A stretch of DNA of 64,000 nt from Paludibacteraceae bacterium. Lineage in GTDB: Bacteria; Bacteroidota; Bacteroidia; Bacteroidales; Paludibacteraceae. Location: assembly GCA_017503075.1 (NCBI GenBank), contig JAFVTU010000012.1, forward strand, positions 124,001 through 188,000, written 5' to 3'. Shown piece by piece: positions 1 through 9,024 of this stretch. A model generated the notes under the pieces. The model saw only the letters and a program-made list of their open reading frames with translations, made no database searches and was not told the origin of the DNA. Positions within the stretch are counted from its first letter, which is position 1. Every line of letters starts with the position of its first letter. The position numbers and the translations under genes are program-made.

Positions 1-1
1 C

Positions 2-673
2 CCATCGTGGTTGCAAATTGAGCATATATTCAACATGAATATTGCCGACCCAACCCTCAGCGACTTGGGTTCTATCCAAATGGGACAAGGCAATGGTGGA
101 TTCATCTCGGGTGTAGGTGGCAGTATCCTGCTCATCTTCTTCCTCATCTTCCTTTGGCATAATTTCAAAGGTATTGGTAGCGCCCCACAAACGGAGAGTA
201 ACGAGGGCTACAAACCCATGTCTGCCAAACGTGCATTGGCATTGATTCTCGGCGGACTGGTGGGTTTGGTTGTCGGTGGCGAGTTGATAGTCAAGAGTGC
301 TACTTCTATTGCACACTCCTTAGGTGTGAGCGATGCAATTATCGGTTTGACGGTTGTAGCGTTGGGTACATCATTGCCCGAACTGGCAACCTCTTGTATG
401 GCAGCATTCAAAAAGAACTGCGATATTGCGTTAGGTAATGTGATAGGTAGCAATATCTTCAATATCTTCTTTATTCTCGGTACGAGCGCATGCGTCAAAG
501 CATTGCCTGGCTACCACGGACTGGAGATTGATGCGTTGATGGCAGCTTTGGGTAGTATCTTTGTGATGCTCTTCGTCTATCTCACCAAGAAACACGAGAT
601 TAAGCGTTGGCACGGAGCCATCCTCCTTCTCACCTACGCTGCTTATCTCACATATCGAATAATAACCCCCTAA
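2..673 (+). CDS. Na+/Ca2+ exchanger-like CaCA family protein, C-terminal half (partial)
   Basis: The reading frame is open to the left edge, so the N-terminal half lies outside the window. The visible part is the second repeat of a CaCA-type cation/Ca2+ antiporter. It has a short soluble stretch and then hydrophobic helices carrying the family motifs VALGTSLPELATS and GNVIGSNIFNIFFILG, whose acidic and polar residues bind the cation in the inner membrane. In-frame TTG and ATG codons near the edge are not true starts. The family is clear; the exact ion (Ca2+, Na+ or K+ coupling) cannot be read from sequence. Confidence 0.88.
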   Translation, partial: PSWLQIEHIFNMNIADPTLSDLGSIQMGQGNGGFISGVGGSILLIFFLIFLWHNFKGIGSAPQTESNEGYKPMSAKRALALILGGLVGLVVGGELIVKSATSIAHSLGVSDAIIGLTVVALGTSLPELATSCMAAFKKNCDIALGNVIGSNIFNIFFILGTSACVKALPGYHGLEIDALMAALGSIFVMLFVYLTKKHEIKRWHGAILLLTYAAYLTYRIITP

Positions 674-719
674 ACACTAAACGGTTGGCGCCTCGCGCCG
701 TCCACTAAACATTAAACAA
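671..719 (+). repeat. 7-bp tandem leader array before mntP
   Basis: The spacer divides into seven consecutive heptamers. The outer four have the core TAAACNN; the inner three are GC-rich and contain a small GGCGC/GCGCC hairpin. The array stops one base before the mntP ATG. The same TAAACNN heptamer occurs twice at 1301-1314, again one base before an ATG. Confidence 0.7.
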
Positions 720-720
720 T

Positions 721-1299
721 ATGTCAACACTCAATATTTTTCTTATAGCCATTGGTATATCAATGGACTGCTTCTCGGTCGCTGCTTGCGAGGGATTAGT
801 TACGCGCTCACCTTTGCCGCGCCACTCTAACCGACAAACTACAACGCCGCTCCTGATGGCTATCATCTTTGGGCTATTTCAAGGAATGATGCCACTGATA
901 GGATATTTTGCGGGTTCCTTGTTTACATCCTTTACAGAACGCTTTGCACCATGGATTGCGTTGGTACTGCTTGGCTATATTGGTGGCAAAATGATTTACG
1001 AATCATTCAAGCCTGAGAAATTTGATACACATGACGGATTATCTCTGCGCATGTTGCTTGCATTAGCATTCGCAACATCAATAGATGCGTTGGTCACAGG
1101 TGTAGTATTTGTCCCTTATTCCGAAATTATATGGCGTGCAATAGGCATTATTGCACTAACTGGTTTTTTATTTTCTCTTGTAGGATTTATTGTAGGAAAA
1201 CTCGCAGGCGACCACTTCCATTTTAATGCCAAATTAATAGGCGGCATTGATCTCATACTGATAGGATTGAAAATATTTATAGAAGGAATAATCAAATAA
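721..1299 (+). CDS. mntP: MntP-like putative manganese efflux pump
   Basis: A 192-residue inner-membrane protein of the MntP (DUF204) family, which exports Mn2+. The two family half-repeats are visible: GISMDCFSVAA near residue 12 and ATSIDALVTGVVF near residue 120, each with the membrane-embedded aspartate. About six hydrophobic segments fit the family. The ATG directly follows the heptamer array. It probably forms a run with the exchanger gene upstream and the phosphatidyltransferase gene 16 bp downstream. No manganese riboswitch is visible in the short spacer. Confidence 0.85.
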   Translation: MSTLNIFLIAIGISMDCFSVAACEGLVTRSPLPRHSNRQTTTPLLMAIIFGLFQGMMPLIGYFAGSLFTSFTERFAPWIALVLLGYIGGKMIYESFKPEKFDTHDGLSLRMLLALAFATSIDALVTGVVFVPYSEIIWRAIGIIALTGFLFSLVGFIVGKLAGDHFHFNAKLIGGIDLILIGLKIFIEGIIK

Positions 1300-1315
1300 T
1301 TAAACACTAAACTAT

Positions 1316-2029
1316 ATGAAACCTGATTCACAAGTCAAACAAGCGACTCGCATTCAAACATCTGTGCTCAATGGCATAGAAAAGAAAGTACTTGTCAAAA
1401 TGGCAAATCATCTCCCCTCTTGGGTTACATCGGATATGCTCACCTTGATAGGCGTATTCGGTGCGTTACTCACTGGCACAGGATTCGTACTAACCTATTT
1501 TAGTTACCAATGGCTATGGCTATCCTCATTTGGATTGATAGTCAATTGGTTTGGCGACTCTTTGGACGGAACACTTGCGCGTGTACGCAACACGCAACGC
1601 CCTATTTATGGCTATTACCTCGACCACAATACCGACCTACTCTGCCAATTAGCCATCTTTGGCGGTATCGGATTATCGCCGATGATGAATATGGGCGTAG
1701 CTATGTTGGTATTGGTGATGTATCTGATGTTAGAGGTCTATGTCTCTATCAATGCGCACCTAAAGAGTGAGTTCCGCTTGACTTATGCCAAAATGGGACC
1801 TACTGAGTTTCGACTATTGGTAATCATTCTAAATACCATTATTATTTGTTCTCCTCATCTGCAAGCGTTTAGCCGCTCACACATACTTCTTGGAGTAGAA
1901 ACCACCTGCCGCTTTATGGATTATGTGGGCTGTATTGTAGCAGCGATTATGTTCCTAATGTATCTGGTCTGCTTTATCAAGGACGCACGCTATTTTGCAA
2001 GAGTTGACCCACTGAAAAAGCATGAGTAA
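1316..2029 (+). CDS. CDP-alcohol phosphatidyltransferase family protein
   Basis: A 237-residue integral membrane enzyme that joins a CDP-activated donor to an alcohol acceptor with release of CMP. The signature D-x2-D-G-x2-A-R-x8-G-x3-D-x3-D is complete, from GDSLDGTLAR to GYYLDHNTD (about residues 80-107), so the Mg2+-binding aspartates are present. The acceptor (inositol, glycerophosphate, serine or other) cannot be told. The gene overlaps the next by 8 bp (ATGAGTAA), which suggests translational coupling with the GtrA protein. Two TAAACNN heptamers precede the start. Confidence 0.88.
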   Translation: MKPDSQVKQATRIQTSVLNGIEKKVLVKMANHLPSWVTSDMLTLIGVFGALLTGTGFVLTYFSYQWLWLSSFGLIVNWFGDSLDGTLARVRNTQRPIYGYYLDHNTDLLCQLAIFGGIGLSPMMNMGVAMLVLVMYLMLEVYVSINAHLKSEFRLTYAKMGPTEFRLLVIILNTIIICSPHLQAFSRSHILLGVETTCRFMDYVGCIVAAIMFLMYLVCFIKDARYFARVDPLKKHE

Positions 2030-2456
2030 TTTCACACAAACCCTTGTTCGCCTTGGCAAGGCATTAGTTTGGTCATTGCTTGGCACGGCAATAGATATGC
2101 TGGTGCTGTGGCTTTGTTCGGATTACTTGTTTCACGGATATCTTGGTGTGTATATTGTGGCTCCATGTATCTCATTTGAGTTTGGAGTTATCACCAACTT
2201 CTTTGTAGCCCAGCGTTTTGTTTGGCAGGATCGAATACAAAATTCTCCTAACATTCCTCTTTGGAAACGTCTTGCCAAATACAATCTATCTTGTATCTTT
2301 GCTTTTTGTGTTAGAGTCGGTATCTCGTTGTTCCTACACCATTGGTCGGGTTGGGATGTAGTGCCGTGCAATTTGATTGCTATGATCTTCTCTGGTATTG
2401 TGAATTTCTTAGTCCAAAACTCGTATGTATTCAGACAGAGCAAAAAGCTGCAGTAG
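2022..2456 (+). CDS. GtrA-like family membrane protein
   Basis: A 144-residue protein with four predicted membrane helices and the GtrA pattern: an early GTAIDMLVLWL segment, FEFGVITNFFVAQRFVW in the middle and a final IVNFLVQNSYVFR. The family is linked to moving lipid-linked sugars (polyprenyl-phosphate glucose) across the inner membrane, or to cell-wall polysaccharide synthesis. Its start lies inside the phosphatidyltransferase gene. The pairing and the convergent glucosyltransferase suggest a role in lipid or glycolipid traffic, which is inference. It ends 13 bp from the stop of the convergent gene. Confidence 0.85.
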   Translation: MSNFTQTLVRLGKALVWSLLGTAIDMLVLWLCSDYLFHGYLGVYIVAPCISFEFGVITNFFVAQRFVWQDRIQNSPNIPLWKRLAKYNLSCIFAFCVRVGISLFLHHWSGWDVVPCNLIAMIFSGIVNFLVQNSYVFRQSKKLQ

Positions 2457-2469
2457 TTCCTGAGTTAAC

Positions 2470-3183
2470 TCACTCTTCCTCTATTGCCGACTGGTGCATG
2501 TCCATCAGTTTATCATAGCGAAGAAAGACAAAAATAGCCACCAACAGACTGCCTACCAAATTCAGTATCATGTCGCCCATGGTGTCGCGCAGTGCCTCGT
2601 GACCGCATAGTGGCACATCTTCCGCCGAAACAATAGAGGCAGTAGTGGTGGCCATGAATTGCTGCGTATTCGTGCCAGCAATGGCATCATACGCATACTC
2701 GCACACCTCCCACACAGCGCCACAACTCAAGCCAAAGAGCAATACATAAAACGCGAGAAACGCCTTGTTTCTCAGCACCACCTGACTGCTGCTTTCAAAC
2801 ATTATACTGATAATCCACAATCCCACAAACGCCAACACACTGCCTGAAAACAGATGTAGCACAGAGTCCCACCAACTGAAGCGACCATAGAAGTTCAGTC
2901 CGTCGCCCATAATCATTGTCACAAAGCCAAAGAGCGCGCATACCACAGTGATAAGTAGCGGAATGTGAATCATGAATCGCTTGCGCAGTAGCACAGGGAT
3001 TGTGAGAATAGCCAATATCACGACATACTGTATTGCGCAGAAAAACAATGCATTAGCCGTAACATCTGGTTGATGCCACAGATATACTATATTGCCTGCA
3101 CCAAAACCAATAGTCAAGACAAATAGCACCGTATAAATGCGTTTCAAACTATCGTGCAATGTGCGTTGTTTCTTATTCTTCAT
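2470..3183 (-). CDS. YjdF-like (DUF2238) integral membrane protein
   Basis: A 237-residue protein with about seven membrane segments. Residues shared with the YjdF/DUF2238 family include WDSVLHLFSGSVLAF, GAVWEVCEYAYD and DTMGDMILNLVGSL. These conserved D, H, E and W residues lie in or next to membrane helices. The function of the family is not established. The start overlaps the end of the upstream glycosyltransferase gene by 11 bp, so the two are co-transcribed on the minus strand. Family call moderately sure; role unknown. Confidence 0.7.
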   Translation of the reverse strand: MKNKKQRTLHDSLKRIYTVLFVLTIGFGAGNIVYLWHQPDVTANALFFCAIQYVVILAILTIPVLLRKRFMIHIPLLITVVCALFGFVTMIMGDGLNFYGRFSWWDSVLHLFSGSVLAFVGLWIISIMFESSSQVVLRNKAFLAFYVLLFGLSCGAVWEVCEYAYDAIAGTNTQQFMATTTASIVSAEDVPLCGHEALRDTMGDMILNLVGSLLVAIFVFLRYDKLMDMHQSAIEEE

Positions 3184-4327
3184 ATACTATCTCTTGTTTG
3201 GTTAATATCAAATCTATCACATCATCCGAAGTGTGCGGATTGCTATTCAAGCGTTGCTGCTGCAACATCCTATTTCTAAATACTTTATCTTCACATAATC
3301 GCATGGCTATTGCTACTTGTTGGTTGGTGTCGTTACTATGATACGACAAGCCATGATTATGAAAAAATCGTGCATTATAGTTCTCTAGACCAGGAATAGG
3401 AGCGGTATGAACTATAGGAATATTCTTGACTATTGCCTCGGTGGAAGTGATACCACCGGGCTTAGTAAAGATCACATCCGAAGCGTCCATCAATAGCGAC
3501 ACTTGATCAGTGAAGCCCAATAAACAGAGTTGTTTATCGTTGGCAAAGGTTGTTTGCAGGTTGTCATACATCTGTTGGTTGCGACCACAAACACAAACCA
3601 CCTTATCTTCCTTACGGATACGCATCAACAACTGATGCATCAGCGCGTCAAGATTGCCATATCCCATAGAGCCAGACATAATTAAATACCAATGTCCACT
3701 ATTCGTAGTCCAATCATGAAGTCCGAGCGTATCTGCCAACAGTTGGCGTGCTTGACGTTTGGGCTTACGAGTGATGAATTTCTGCTCATCTACAGGAATA
3801 CCTATCGGCACCAACTTCTCGCGAGGCACACCTTTCTCCACAAACTCCTCCACCAAATGCTCGTGCGGAATAATGTAGTAGTCTAAGTCTGTTTCTGCTA
3901 AGAAAGGGATGCAGGTATAGTCGGTCATTACAAAATAAGTAGGAATCTGCAACATGGCGTTGCGACGCAGAGCAGTCATCGCCTCTGCAGGAAAGAGGTG
4001 TACGCACACCACCACATCATATGCACCATCACGAATATGTTCGTACAAGGTATTAGCATACATACGATTAACGCCATAAACGAGCGATTGATGGAAGTCG
4101 ATATTATCACTCACGAAACCACCAATCTTATACACCGTTTCAAATAATGCACCTTGTGTAGAAGAGACGTACGCATTAGCTACACGCTGCGATAGTTCAT
4201 CACTGACCAATGCCAATGTATCTTGGATATCGCACACTATACCGCGCCTATCCATGGCTATCTTCAGTGCCTTTGCACAGGAATTGTGCCCCTCTCCTGT
4301 ATTGCATGAAAGAATTAAAATTTTCAT
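3173..4327 (-). CDS. MGDG synthase/UgtP-type glycosyltransferase (GT28)
   Basis: A 384-residue GT-B fold enzyme. The N-terminal SCNTGEGHNSCAKAL is the typical start of the monogalactosyldiacylglycerol synthase domain. The C-terminal half holds the UDP-sugar site, with MSGSMGYGNL and IFTKPGGITSTEAIV. Members transfer glucose or galactose from UDP-sugar to diacylglycerol at the membrane surface. No transmembrane helix is visible, as expected for a peripheral enzyme. It is first in a two-gene minus-strand unit and convergent with the phosphatidyltransferase-GtrA pair. Acceptor and sugar are unproven. I could not find a clean consensus promoter upstream. Confidence 0.85.
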   Translation of the reverse strand: MKILILSCNTGEGHNSCAKALKIAMDRRGIVCDIQDTLALVSDELSQRVANAYVSSTQGALFETVYKIGGFVSDNIDFHQSLVYGVNRMYANTLYEHIRDGAYDVVVCVHLFPAEAMTALRRNAMLQIPTYFVMTDYTCIPFLAETDLDYYIIPHEHLVEEFVEKGVPREKLVPIGIPVDEQKFITRKPKRQARQLLADTLGLHDWTTNSGHWYLIMSGSMGYGNLDALMHQLLMRIRKEDKVVCVCGRNQQMYDNLQTTFANDKQLCLLGFTDQVSLLMDASDVIFTKPGGITSTEAIVKNIPIVHTAPIPGLENYNARFFHNHGLSYHSNDTNQQVAIAMRLCEDKVFRNRMLQQQRLNSNPHTSDDVIDLILTKQEIVYEE

Positions 4328-4806
4328 AGTTAATAATGAATGGTACTACCCATTGCAGAACAAAATCCGTGCCGTAGAGTGCACGCGCTACTTTTGTTAA
4401 TAGACTTGTCGCCATTTGAACAATACCTGTTGCCATACTATCAAGTAAAAAATTTTATTTGTTAAAATTGCTTATATCTCTAAACTTATCAAATCTTGCA
4501 ACATTATTGTAGAAAGCTTTGTTTTTATGGGATGAGAACACTCATAATCAATTAGCCAACAGCAGTCAATGACTCTGTTGGCTAATTTTTGAAATTTGTG
4601 TTGTGTAATGCTTTATTAGGCTATGTTTGTTAATACTACGTCATTATGTGAGGTTGTATGTTGCCTTACAGCAATCCACAACCTCAAAAATCAATGCGAA
4701 GTTAATAAAAATGAATAGAATAGGCAATTTTTTCGGTGTTTTTAGCAAGCTTTATTAATGGCAAACATGTTTTTCCAAAGAATAGACCAAGAAAAAAACG
4801 CTTATT
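4328..4806. other. Gene-free spacer with two hairpins
   Basis: About 480 bp without a supportable gene. It holds a terminator-like hairpin at 4552-4590 and a second inverted repeat (TGAGGTTGT at 4649-4657 with ACAACCTCA at 4678-4686, plus an inner TTGC/GCAA pair). The second is followed by A rather than T on the plus strand. A -7-like TACTTTTG occurs at 4389-4396 on the plus strand but lacks a matching -33 box. The left part must include the leader of the minus-strand glycosyltransferase gene. Confidence 0.6.
4552..4590 (+). terminator. Orphan rho-independent terminator
   Basis: TTAGCCAACAG (4552-4562) pairs with CTGTTGGCTAA (4575-4585), followed by TTTTT. The stem extends inward by AGTC/GACT past one bulged C, leaving an AAT loop. 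It is oriented for the plus strand, but no plus-strand gene ends upstream; the nearest upstream gene starts leftward at 4327. Confidence 0.7.
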
Positions 4807-4838
4807 TTTGCTTATATACATTTTTTTTTGTAACTTTG
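4807..4838 (+). promoter_or_regulatory. Bacteroidota promoter for the dehydrogenase-pepT unit
   Basis: TTTG at 4807-4810, 20 bp, then TAACTTTG at 4831-4838. This matches the -33/-7 consensus of the phylum. Transcription would start a few bases downstream, giving a leader of roughly 10-15 nt before the ATG at 4858. Confidence 0.85.
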
Positions 4839-4857
4839 CAGCCAGATATGATATAGT

Positions 4858-5778
4858 ATGCGTATTGCCTTTACCACATTATTGCCCGAAGAGGGATTCA
4901 GAAGAATCGCTTCGCATGAATTATATACTCCGCTGGAGCTGGCAGAGGTGCTGGTTAGTACCTTTGACAAACCCGTAACGCGGGAGATGATTATGTCTGC
5001 CAATAATCTGCAATTGGTAGCGAACTTCGGTGTGGGGTTCAACAATATTGACCTCGAAGCTTGTAGAGAGCGCGGTATTCGTGTGACCAATACCCCCAAT
5101 CCAGTGATTGAGCCCACTGCCGAACTGGCATTTGCGCTCATGCACGATGTGGCAAGACGTACAGCAGAATTCGACCGCAAACTTCGGGCAGGCAAAGCAG
5201 AGCCCTTTGGAGTGATGAATAACCTGAGCCACTCGCTGTATGGCAAGACATTGGGTATCATTGGCATGGGACGTATCGGACAAGCATTGGCGAGAAGAGC
5301 GGTTGCAAGCGGCATGCGCGTTGTGTACCACAATCGTCGTCCATTAGGCGATGAGGCGATTAGGCGATTAGGCGATGAGGCGATAAGATATGTGAGCAAA
5401 GAGGAGTTGCTAATGGAGGCGGATTTTGTGAGTTTGAATTTGCCCTATACGCCCGAAGTAAAGCATATAATTGATGGCAAGGCACTCCGTATGATGAAGC
5501 CCACTGCTTACCTTATCAACACCGCGCGTGGTGCACACGTGGATGAGCAAGCACTGGTGAAGGCACTGAAAGAGGGTGAGATAGCGGGTGCTGCGATGGA
5601 TGTGTATGAACATGAGCCACAGATTACTCCAGAACTGCTCACGCTTGACAATGTGGTACTCTCACCCCACACGGGCACAGGTACGTGGGAAGGACGTATC
5701 GCCATGTGTGAGAATGTGTGCGATAATATCCTCGCATGGCAAAACAATGAAATTGATAAAATGAATATAGTACTATGA
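4858..5778 (+). CDS. D-isomer-specific 2-hydroxyacid dehydrogenase (NAD-binding)
   Basis: A 306-residue cytoplasmic oxidoreductase of the glyoxylate/hydroxypyruvate reductase type. The Rossmann motif [15 protein letters not shown] lies near residue 140. The catalytic set follows: Arg in [12 protein letters not shown], Glu in YEHEP, His in [13 protein letters not shown]. The substrate is uncertain (glyoxylate, hydroxypyruvate or another 2-keto acid). An 8-bp tandem array at 5346-5385 encodes a doubled LGDEAIR stretch in the loop after the second beta-strand of the Rossmann fold, which relatives lack in this form. The stop overlaps the pepT start (ATGA). A broken fragment of a related gene lies at 17297-17450. 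Confidence 0.88.
   Translation: MRIAFTTLLPEEGFRRIASHELYTPLELAEVLVSTFDKPVTREMIMSANNLQLVANFGVGFNNIDLEACRERGIRVTNTPNPVIEPTAELAFALMHDVARRTAEFDRKLRAGKAEPFGVMNNLSHSLYGKTLGIIGMGRIGQALARRAVASGMRVVYHNRRPLGDEAIRRLGDEAIRYVSKEELLMEADFVSLNLPYTPEVKHIIDGKALRMMKPTAYLINTARGAHVDEQALVKALKEGEIAGAAMDVYEHEPQITPELLTLDNVVLSPHTGTGTWEGRIAMCENVCDNILAWQNNEIDKMNIVL
5346..5385 (+). repeat. 8-bp tandem array inside the dehydrogenase gene
   Basis: Five consecutive units of AGGCGATN run inside the reading frame. Since 8 is not a multiple of 3, gain or loss of one unit would shift the frame. Units of the same octamer family appear at 9032-9055 and, inverted, near 37553-37569. Confidence 0.85.
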
Positions 5779-6986
5779 CACTTACCGAAAGATTTTTGAA
5801 GTATGTGAGTTTCTGCACCACATCGGATGAAGAGACCAACATGACGCCCTCAACTCCAGGGCAGATGGAGTTTGCGAAGTACCTCGCCAATGAACTCAAA
5901 GAGATTGGCATGCAAGAGGTGACACTCGATGACAATGGCTATGTGATGGCTACCCTACCCGCTAATGTGGAAGGTAAGCCCGTTATTGGCTTTATCGCTC
6001 ATATGGACACTGCCCCTGATGCGAGTGGCAAGAACGTAAAAGCACGCATCGTCACTAACTACGATGGTCAAGACATCCTGCTCAATGCAGAGAAAAACAT
6101 CGTCTTTGAAGTGGCTAAATACCCTGAGATATTGGATTACAAAGGGCAAGACATTATCGTGACCGACGGAACTACCCTGCTCGGCGCAGACGACAAAGCG
6201 GGCTTGGCGGAGATTGTGACCGCATGCGAGTACCTTATTCAACACCCTGAGATTCAACACGGCAAGATTCGTGTGGGCTTTACGCCAGATGAGGAGATTG
6301 GTCAAGGTGCTGACCACTTTGATGTGGAGAAATTTGGTTGCGACTTTGCCTACACCATGGATGGTGGCGCAGTGGGCGAACTAGAATACGAGAACTTCAA
6401 TGCTGCGGGCTGCAAGGTGAAAGTGCATGGCGTGAACGTGCACCCAGGATATGGTTACCACAAGATGATTAACTCTATGCGTATTGCTAATCAGTTTGCA
6501 AGCATGTTGCCTCGTTGGGAGACACCAGAGCACACACAAGGTTATGAGGGCTTCTATCACCTCATCGCAATGAACGGTAGCGTAGAAGAGACCACCTTGC
6601 AATATATCATCCGCGACCACGACCGCGCACGTTTTGAGAGCCGCAAACGCGAGATGGAACACTTGGCACGCAAGATCAATCAGGAGTATGGTGAAGGCAC
6701 CGTAGAGGTTGAACTCCGCGACCAATACTACAACATGCGCGAGAAAGTGGAACCTGTGATGCATATCGTGACACTTGTGGAGGAGGCGATGAAAGAGGTA
6801 GGCGTAACGCCAAAGGTGCAACCTATCCGTGGTGGAACAGACGGCGCACGCCTCTCGTTTGAGGGACTCCCCTGCCCTAACATCTTCGCAGGCGGTGTGA
6901 ACTTCCACAGCCGATTTGAGTATCTGCCTATCCCATCCATGGAGAAGGCGATGCAGGTAATCTTGCAAATCGTACGCAAAGCGTAA
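5775..6986 (+). CDS. pepT: Peptidase T (tripeptide aminopeptidase, M20B)
   Basis: A 403-residue cytoplasmic di-zinc aminopeptidase releasing the N-terminal residue of tripeptides. Metal ligands and catalytic residues are all in place: His in IAHMDTAPD, the bridging Asp in LLGADDKAG, Glu-Glu in [14 protein letters not shown], Asp in [10 protein letters not shown] and His in [10 protein letters not shown]. Length matches the family. The start overlaps the dehydrogenase stop by 4 bp, so the two are likely translationally coupled from the promoter at 4807. Confidence 0.95.
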   Translation: MTLTERFLKYVSFCTTSDEETNMTPSTPGQMEFAKYLANELKEIGMQEVTLDDNGYVMATLPANVEGKPVIGFIAHMDTAPDASGKNVKARIVTNYDGQDILLNAEKNIVFEVAKYPEILDYKGQDIIVTDGTTLLGADDKAGLAEIVTACEYLIQHPEIQHGKIRVGFTPDEEIGQGADHFDVEKFGCDFAYTMDGGAVGELEYENFNAAGCKVKVHGVNVHPGYGYHKMINSMRIANQFASMLPRWETPEHTQGYEGFYHLIAMNGSVEETTLQYIIRDHDRARFESRKREMEHLARKINQEYGEGTVEVELRDQYYNMREKVEPVMHIVTLVEEAMKEVGVTPKVQPIRGGTDGARLSFEGLPCPNIFAGGVNFHSRFEYLPIPSMEKAMQVILQIVRKA

Positions 6987-7100
6987 CAATTTTCGTAAAT
7001 GGCGGCTGAGCCGCGAAAGTGGCTAAAGCGAAAATGGTCTTCGACGAAAGTGGTACCTTTGGTACGTAAATAACGTGAAATCATTTACGCGTAGCCATAT

Positions 7101-7164
7101 TTCGTGAGCGCAGCGAACCACTTTCGTGAGCGCAGCTAACCACCTTCGTGAGCGCAGCGAACCA
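7101..7164. repeat. 22-bp tandem repeat upstream of gcvT
   Basis: Three copies of a 22-bp unit begin at 7101, 7123 and 7145, each with the core TTCGTGAGCGCAGCNAACCA. The preceding 7010-7080 holds degenerate relatives (GAAAGTGG words) and a GGTACC-TTT-GGTAC palindrome. That palindrome includes a TACCTTTG -7-like box at 7054-7061 without a clear -33 partner. Related sequence lies between 14895 and 14960. Confidence 0.85.
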
Positions 7165-7196
7165 ATAACATAAACAAAGTGAACTAAAAGAATTAT

Positions 7197-8264
7197 ATGA
7201 AAACTACTCCATTTACAGACATCCATATCGCTCTGGGAGCGAAGATGGCAGATTTTGCGGGCTTTAATATGCCTATTCAATACCCTACGGGAATCAATCA
7301 AGAACACATAATCGTGCGCGAAGGCGTAGGCGTGTTCGATGTGAGCCACATGGGCGAGTTTTGGGTGAAAGGCGAGAAAGCATTGGACTTCCTGCAATAT
7401 ATCACCACCAACGATGTAAGCAAGCTTGAAGCAGGCAAAGCACAATACACTTGTTTCCCTAACGGCAAGGGTGGTATCGTAGATGACCTGATTATCTACA
7501 AGTACTCCACCACCAAGTACTTGCTCGTTGTGAATGCAGGCAATATCGACAAGGACTGGGCATGGGTAAACGAGCACAATACGTTCGGTGTGCAACTTGA
7601 GAACGCCAGCGATCGCTATGGTCAATTGGCAGTGCAAGGACCTAAGGCCACAGAGATGTTGCAACTGCTGACGGATGCCGATTTGAGTGCGATTCCATAT
7701 TACGCTTTCCGCGAGTGGTCATTTGCAGGCGTACAAGGCGTAATCCTCAGTAATACAGGCTATACAGGCGCAGGCGGATTTGAATTGTATTTCCCAAAAG
7801 AGCATAGCAAACAAATCTGGGACGCGCTTTTCGAGGTGGGTAAAGACTTTGGTTTGGCACCTATCGGATTGGGCGCACGCGACAGTTTGCGTCTGGAGAA
7901 ATGGTACTGCCTCTATGGTCATGATATTGATGACACCACTTCGCCATTGGAAGCAGGATTGGGTTGGATTACGAAGTTTGATGCTAAGGACTTTATCGAC
8001 AAAGAGTACTTGCTCAAGCAAAAAGCCGAGGGCGTGAAGCGCAAACTGGTTCACTTCGAGTGCCAAGAGCGTGCTATTCCACGTTGTGGTTACGAAATAT
8101 GTGATGCTGATGGCAACAACATTGGAAATGTGACTAGCGGTATCATGCTCCCTACTACCAAAGTGGGCATTGGTATGGGCTATGTGCAAACAGCGTTTGC
8201 CAAGAAAGAGACCATTATCTATGTGAAAATTCGCGAGAAACTAATCCCAGCAAAGATCGTGTAA
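7197..8264 (+). CDS. gcvT: Aminomethyltransferase, glycine cleavage system T protein
   Basis: A 355-residue protein that releases ammonia from the H-protein-bound aminomethyl group and passes the carbon to tetrahydrofolate. Typical segments: [17 protein letters not shown] near residue 40, [29 protein letters not shown] and a C-terminal [21 protein letters not shown]. Length is normal. gcvP and gcvH are not next to it, so the system is split in this genome. Its mRNA start may be the TACCTTTG box at 7054, but that is weak. Confidence 0.95.
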   Translation: MKTTPFTDIHIALGAKMADFAGFNMPIQYPTGINQEHIIVREGVGVFDVSHMGEFWVKGEKALDFLQYITTNDVSKLEAGKAQYTCFPNGKGGIVDDLIIYKYSTTKYLLVVNAGNIDKDWAWVNEHNTFGVQLENASDRYGQLAVQGPKATEMLQLLTDADLSAIPYYAFREWSFAGVQGVILSNTGYTGAGGFELYFPKEHSKQIWDALFEVGKDFGLAPIGLGARDSLRLEKWYCLYGHDIDDTTSPLEAGLGWITKFDAKDFIDKEYLLKQKAEGVKRKLVHFECQERAIPRCGYEICDADGNNIGNVTSGIMLPTTKVGIGMGYVQTAFAKKETIIYVKIREKLIPAKIV

Positions 8265-8273
8265 AACCATACT

Positions 8274-8313
8274 ACACAATTCTAAACAATACTAAACAAT
8301 TCTAAACAACACT
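8274..8313 (+). repeat. 10-bp tandem leader array before deoD
   Basis: Four decamers of the form AAACAAtNCT lie between the gcvT stop and the deoD ATG, ending three bases before the start codon. The leader is A-rich and lacks a Shine-Dalgarno sequence. Confidence 0.75.
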
Positions 8314-8316
8314 ACA

Positions 8317-9024
8317 ATGAAACAGACACCTACTCCCCATATTGGGGCACAGTACGGCGAAATCGCCGAGACCGTCATCATGGCAGGTGATCCACTGCGC
8401 GCTAAGATGATGGCAGAGAAATATTTGGAGAATCCAGTACAATTCAATAATGTACGCGGCATGTTGGGCTTCACTGGCACGCACAACGGTAAACGCGTGA
8501 GTGTGATGGGACATGGTATGGGTATTCCATCTATAGGTATTTATACCTATGAGTTGTATAATTTCTACGGGGTCAAAACAATCATCCGTGTAGGTAGTGC
8601 AGGTAGCATACACAAGGATTTGCACGTAGGCGACCTAGTGATAGCTATGGGTGCGTGCACAAATAGCAATTATGCGGCGCAATATGAGTTGCCTGGTACC
8701 TATGCCCCTATTGCCGACTTTGACCTATGTCGTCGCGCAGCCGAAGCAGCTGAGCAATTTGGCTACAAGTACAAGGTAGGCAATGTATTCTCCTCGGATA
8801 CGTTCTACACAGAGAATGCCCACAACGATAAATGGATTAATATGGGGGTATTGGCTGTAGAGATGGAAGCACCTGCACTATATATGAACGCAGCTCGTAG
8901 CGGAAACAAAGCACTCGTAATCTGCACTGTATCAGACAATATCCTCACAGGCGAAGCTACTACAGCGGAAGAACGCCAGAACAACTTCACCCATATGATG
9001 GATGTGGCATTCAGTTTGGTATGA
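8317..9024 (+). CDS. deoD: Purine-nucleoside phosphorylase, DeoD type
   Basis: A 235-residue hexameric-type phosphorylase that splits purine (deoxy)nucleosides with phosphate into base and (deoxy)ribose 1-phosphate. Visible signatures: the phosphate-binding [39 protein letters not shown] for ribose binding, and [11 protein letters not shown] with the catalytic aspartate. Length fits the family. The stop overlaps the next start (ATGA at 9021-9024), which couples it to the secreted protein, an odd partner for a salvage enzyme. Confidence 0.95.
   Translation: MKQTPTPHIGAQYGEIAETVIMAGDPLRAKMMAEKYLENPVQFNNVRGMLGFTGTHNGKRVSVMGHGMGIPSIGIYTYELYNFYGVKTIIRVGSAGSIHKDLHVGDLVIAMGACTNSNYAAQYELPGTYAPIADFDLCRRAAEAAEQFGYKYKVGNVFSSDTFYTENAHNDKWINMGVLAVEMEAPALYMNAARSGNKALVICTVSDNILTGEATTAEERQNNFTHMMDVAFSLV

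Noticed and set aside
4248-4436. 62-codon minus-strand frame upstream of the glycosyltransferase
   Set aside because: Overlaps the real gene in another frame and shows no conserved pattern; likely chance.
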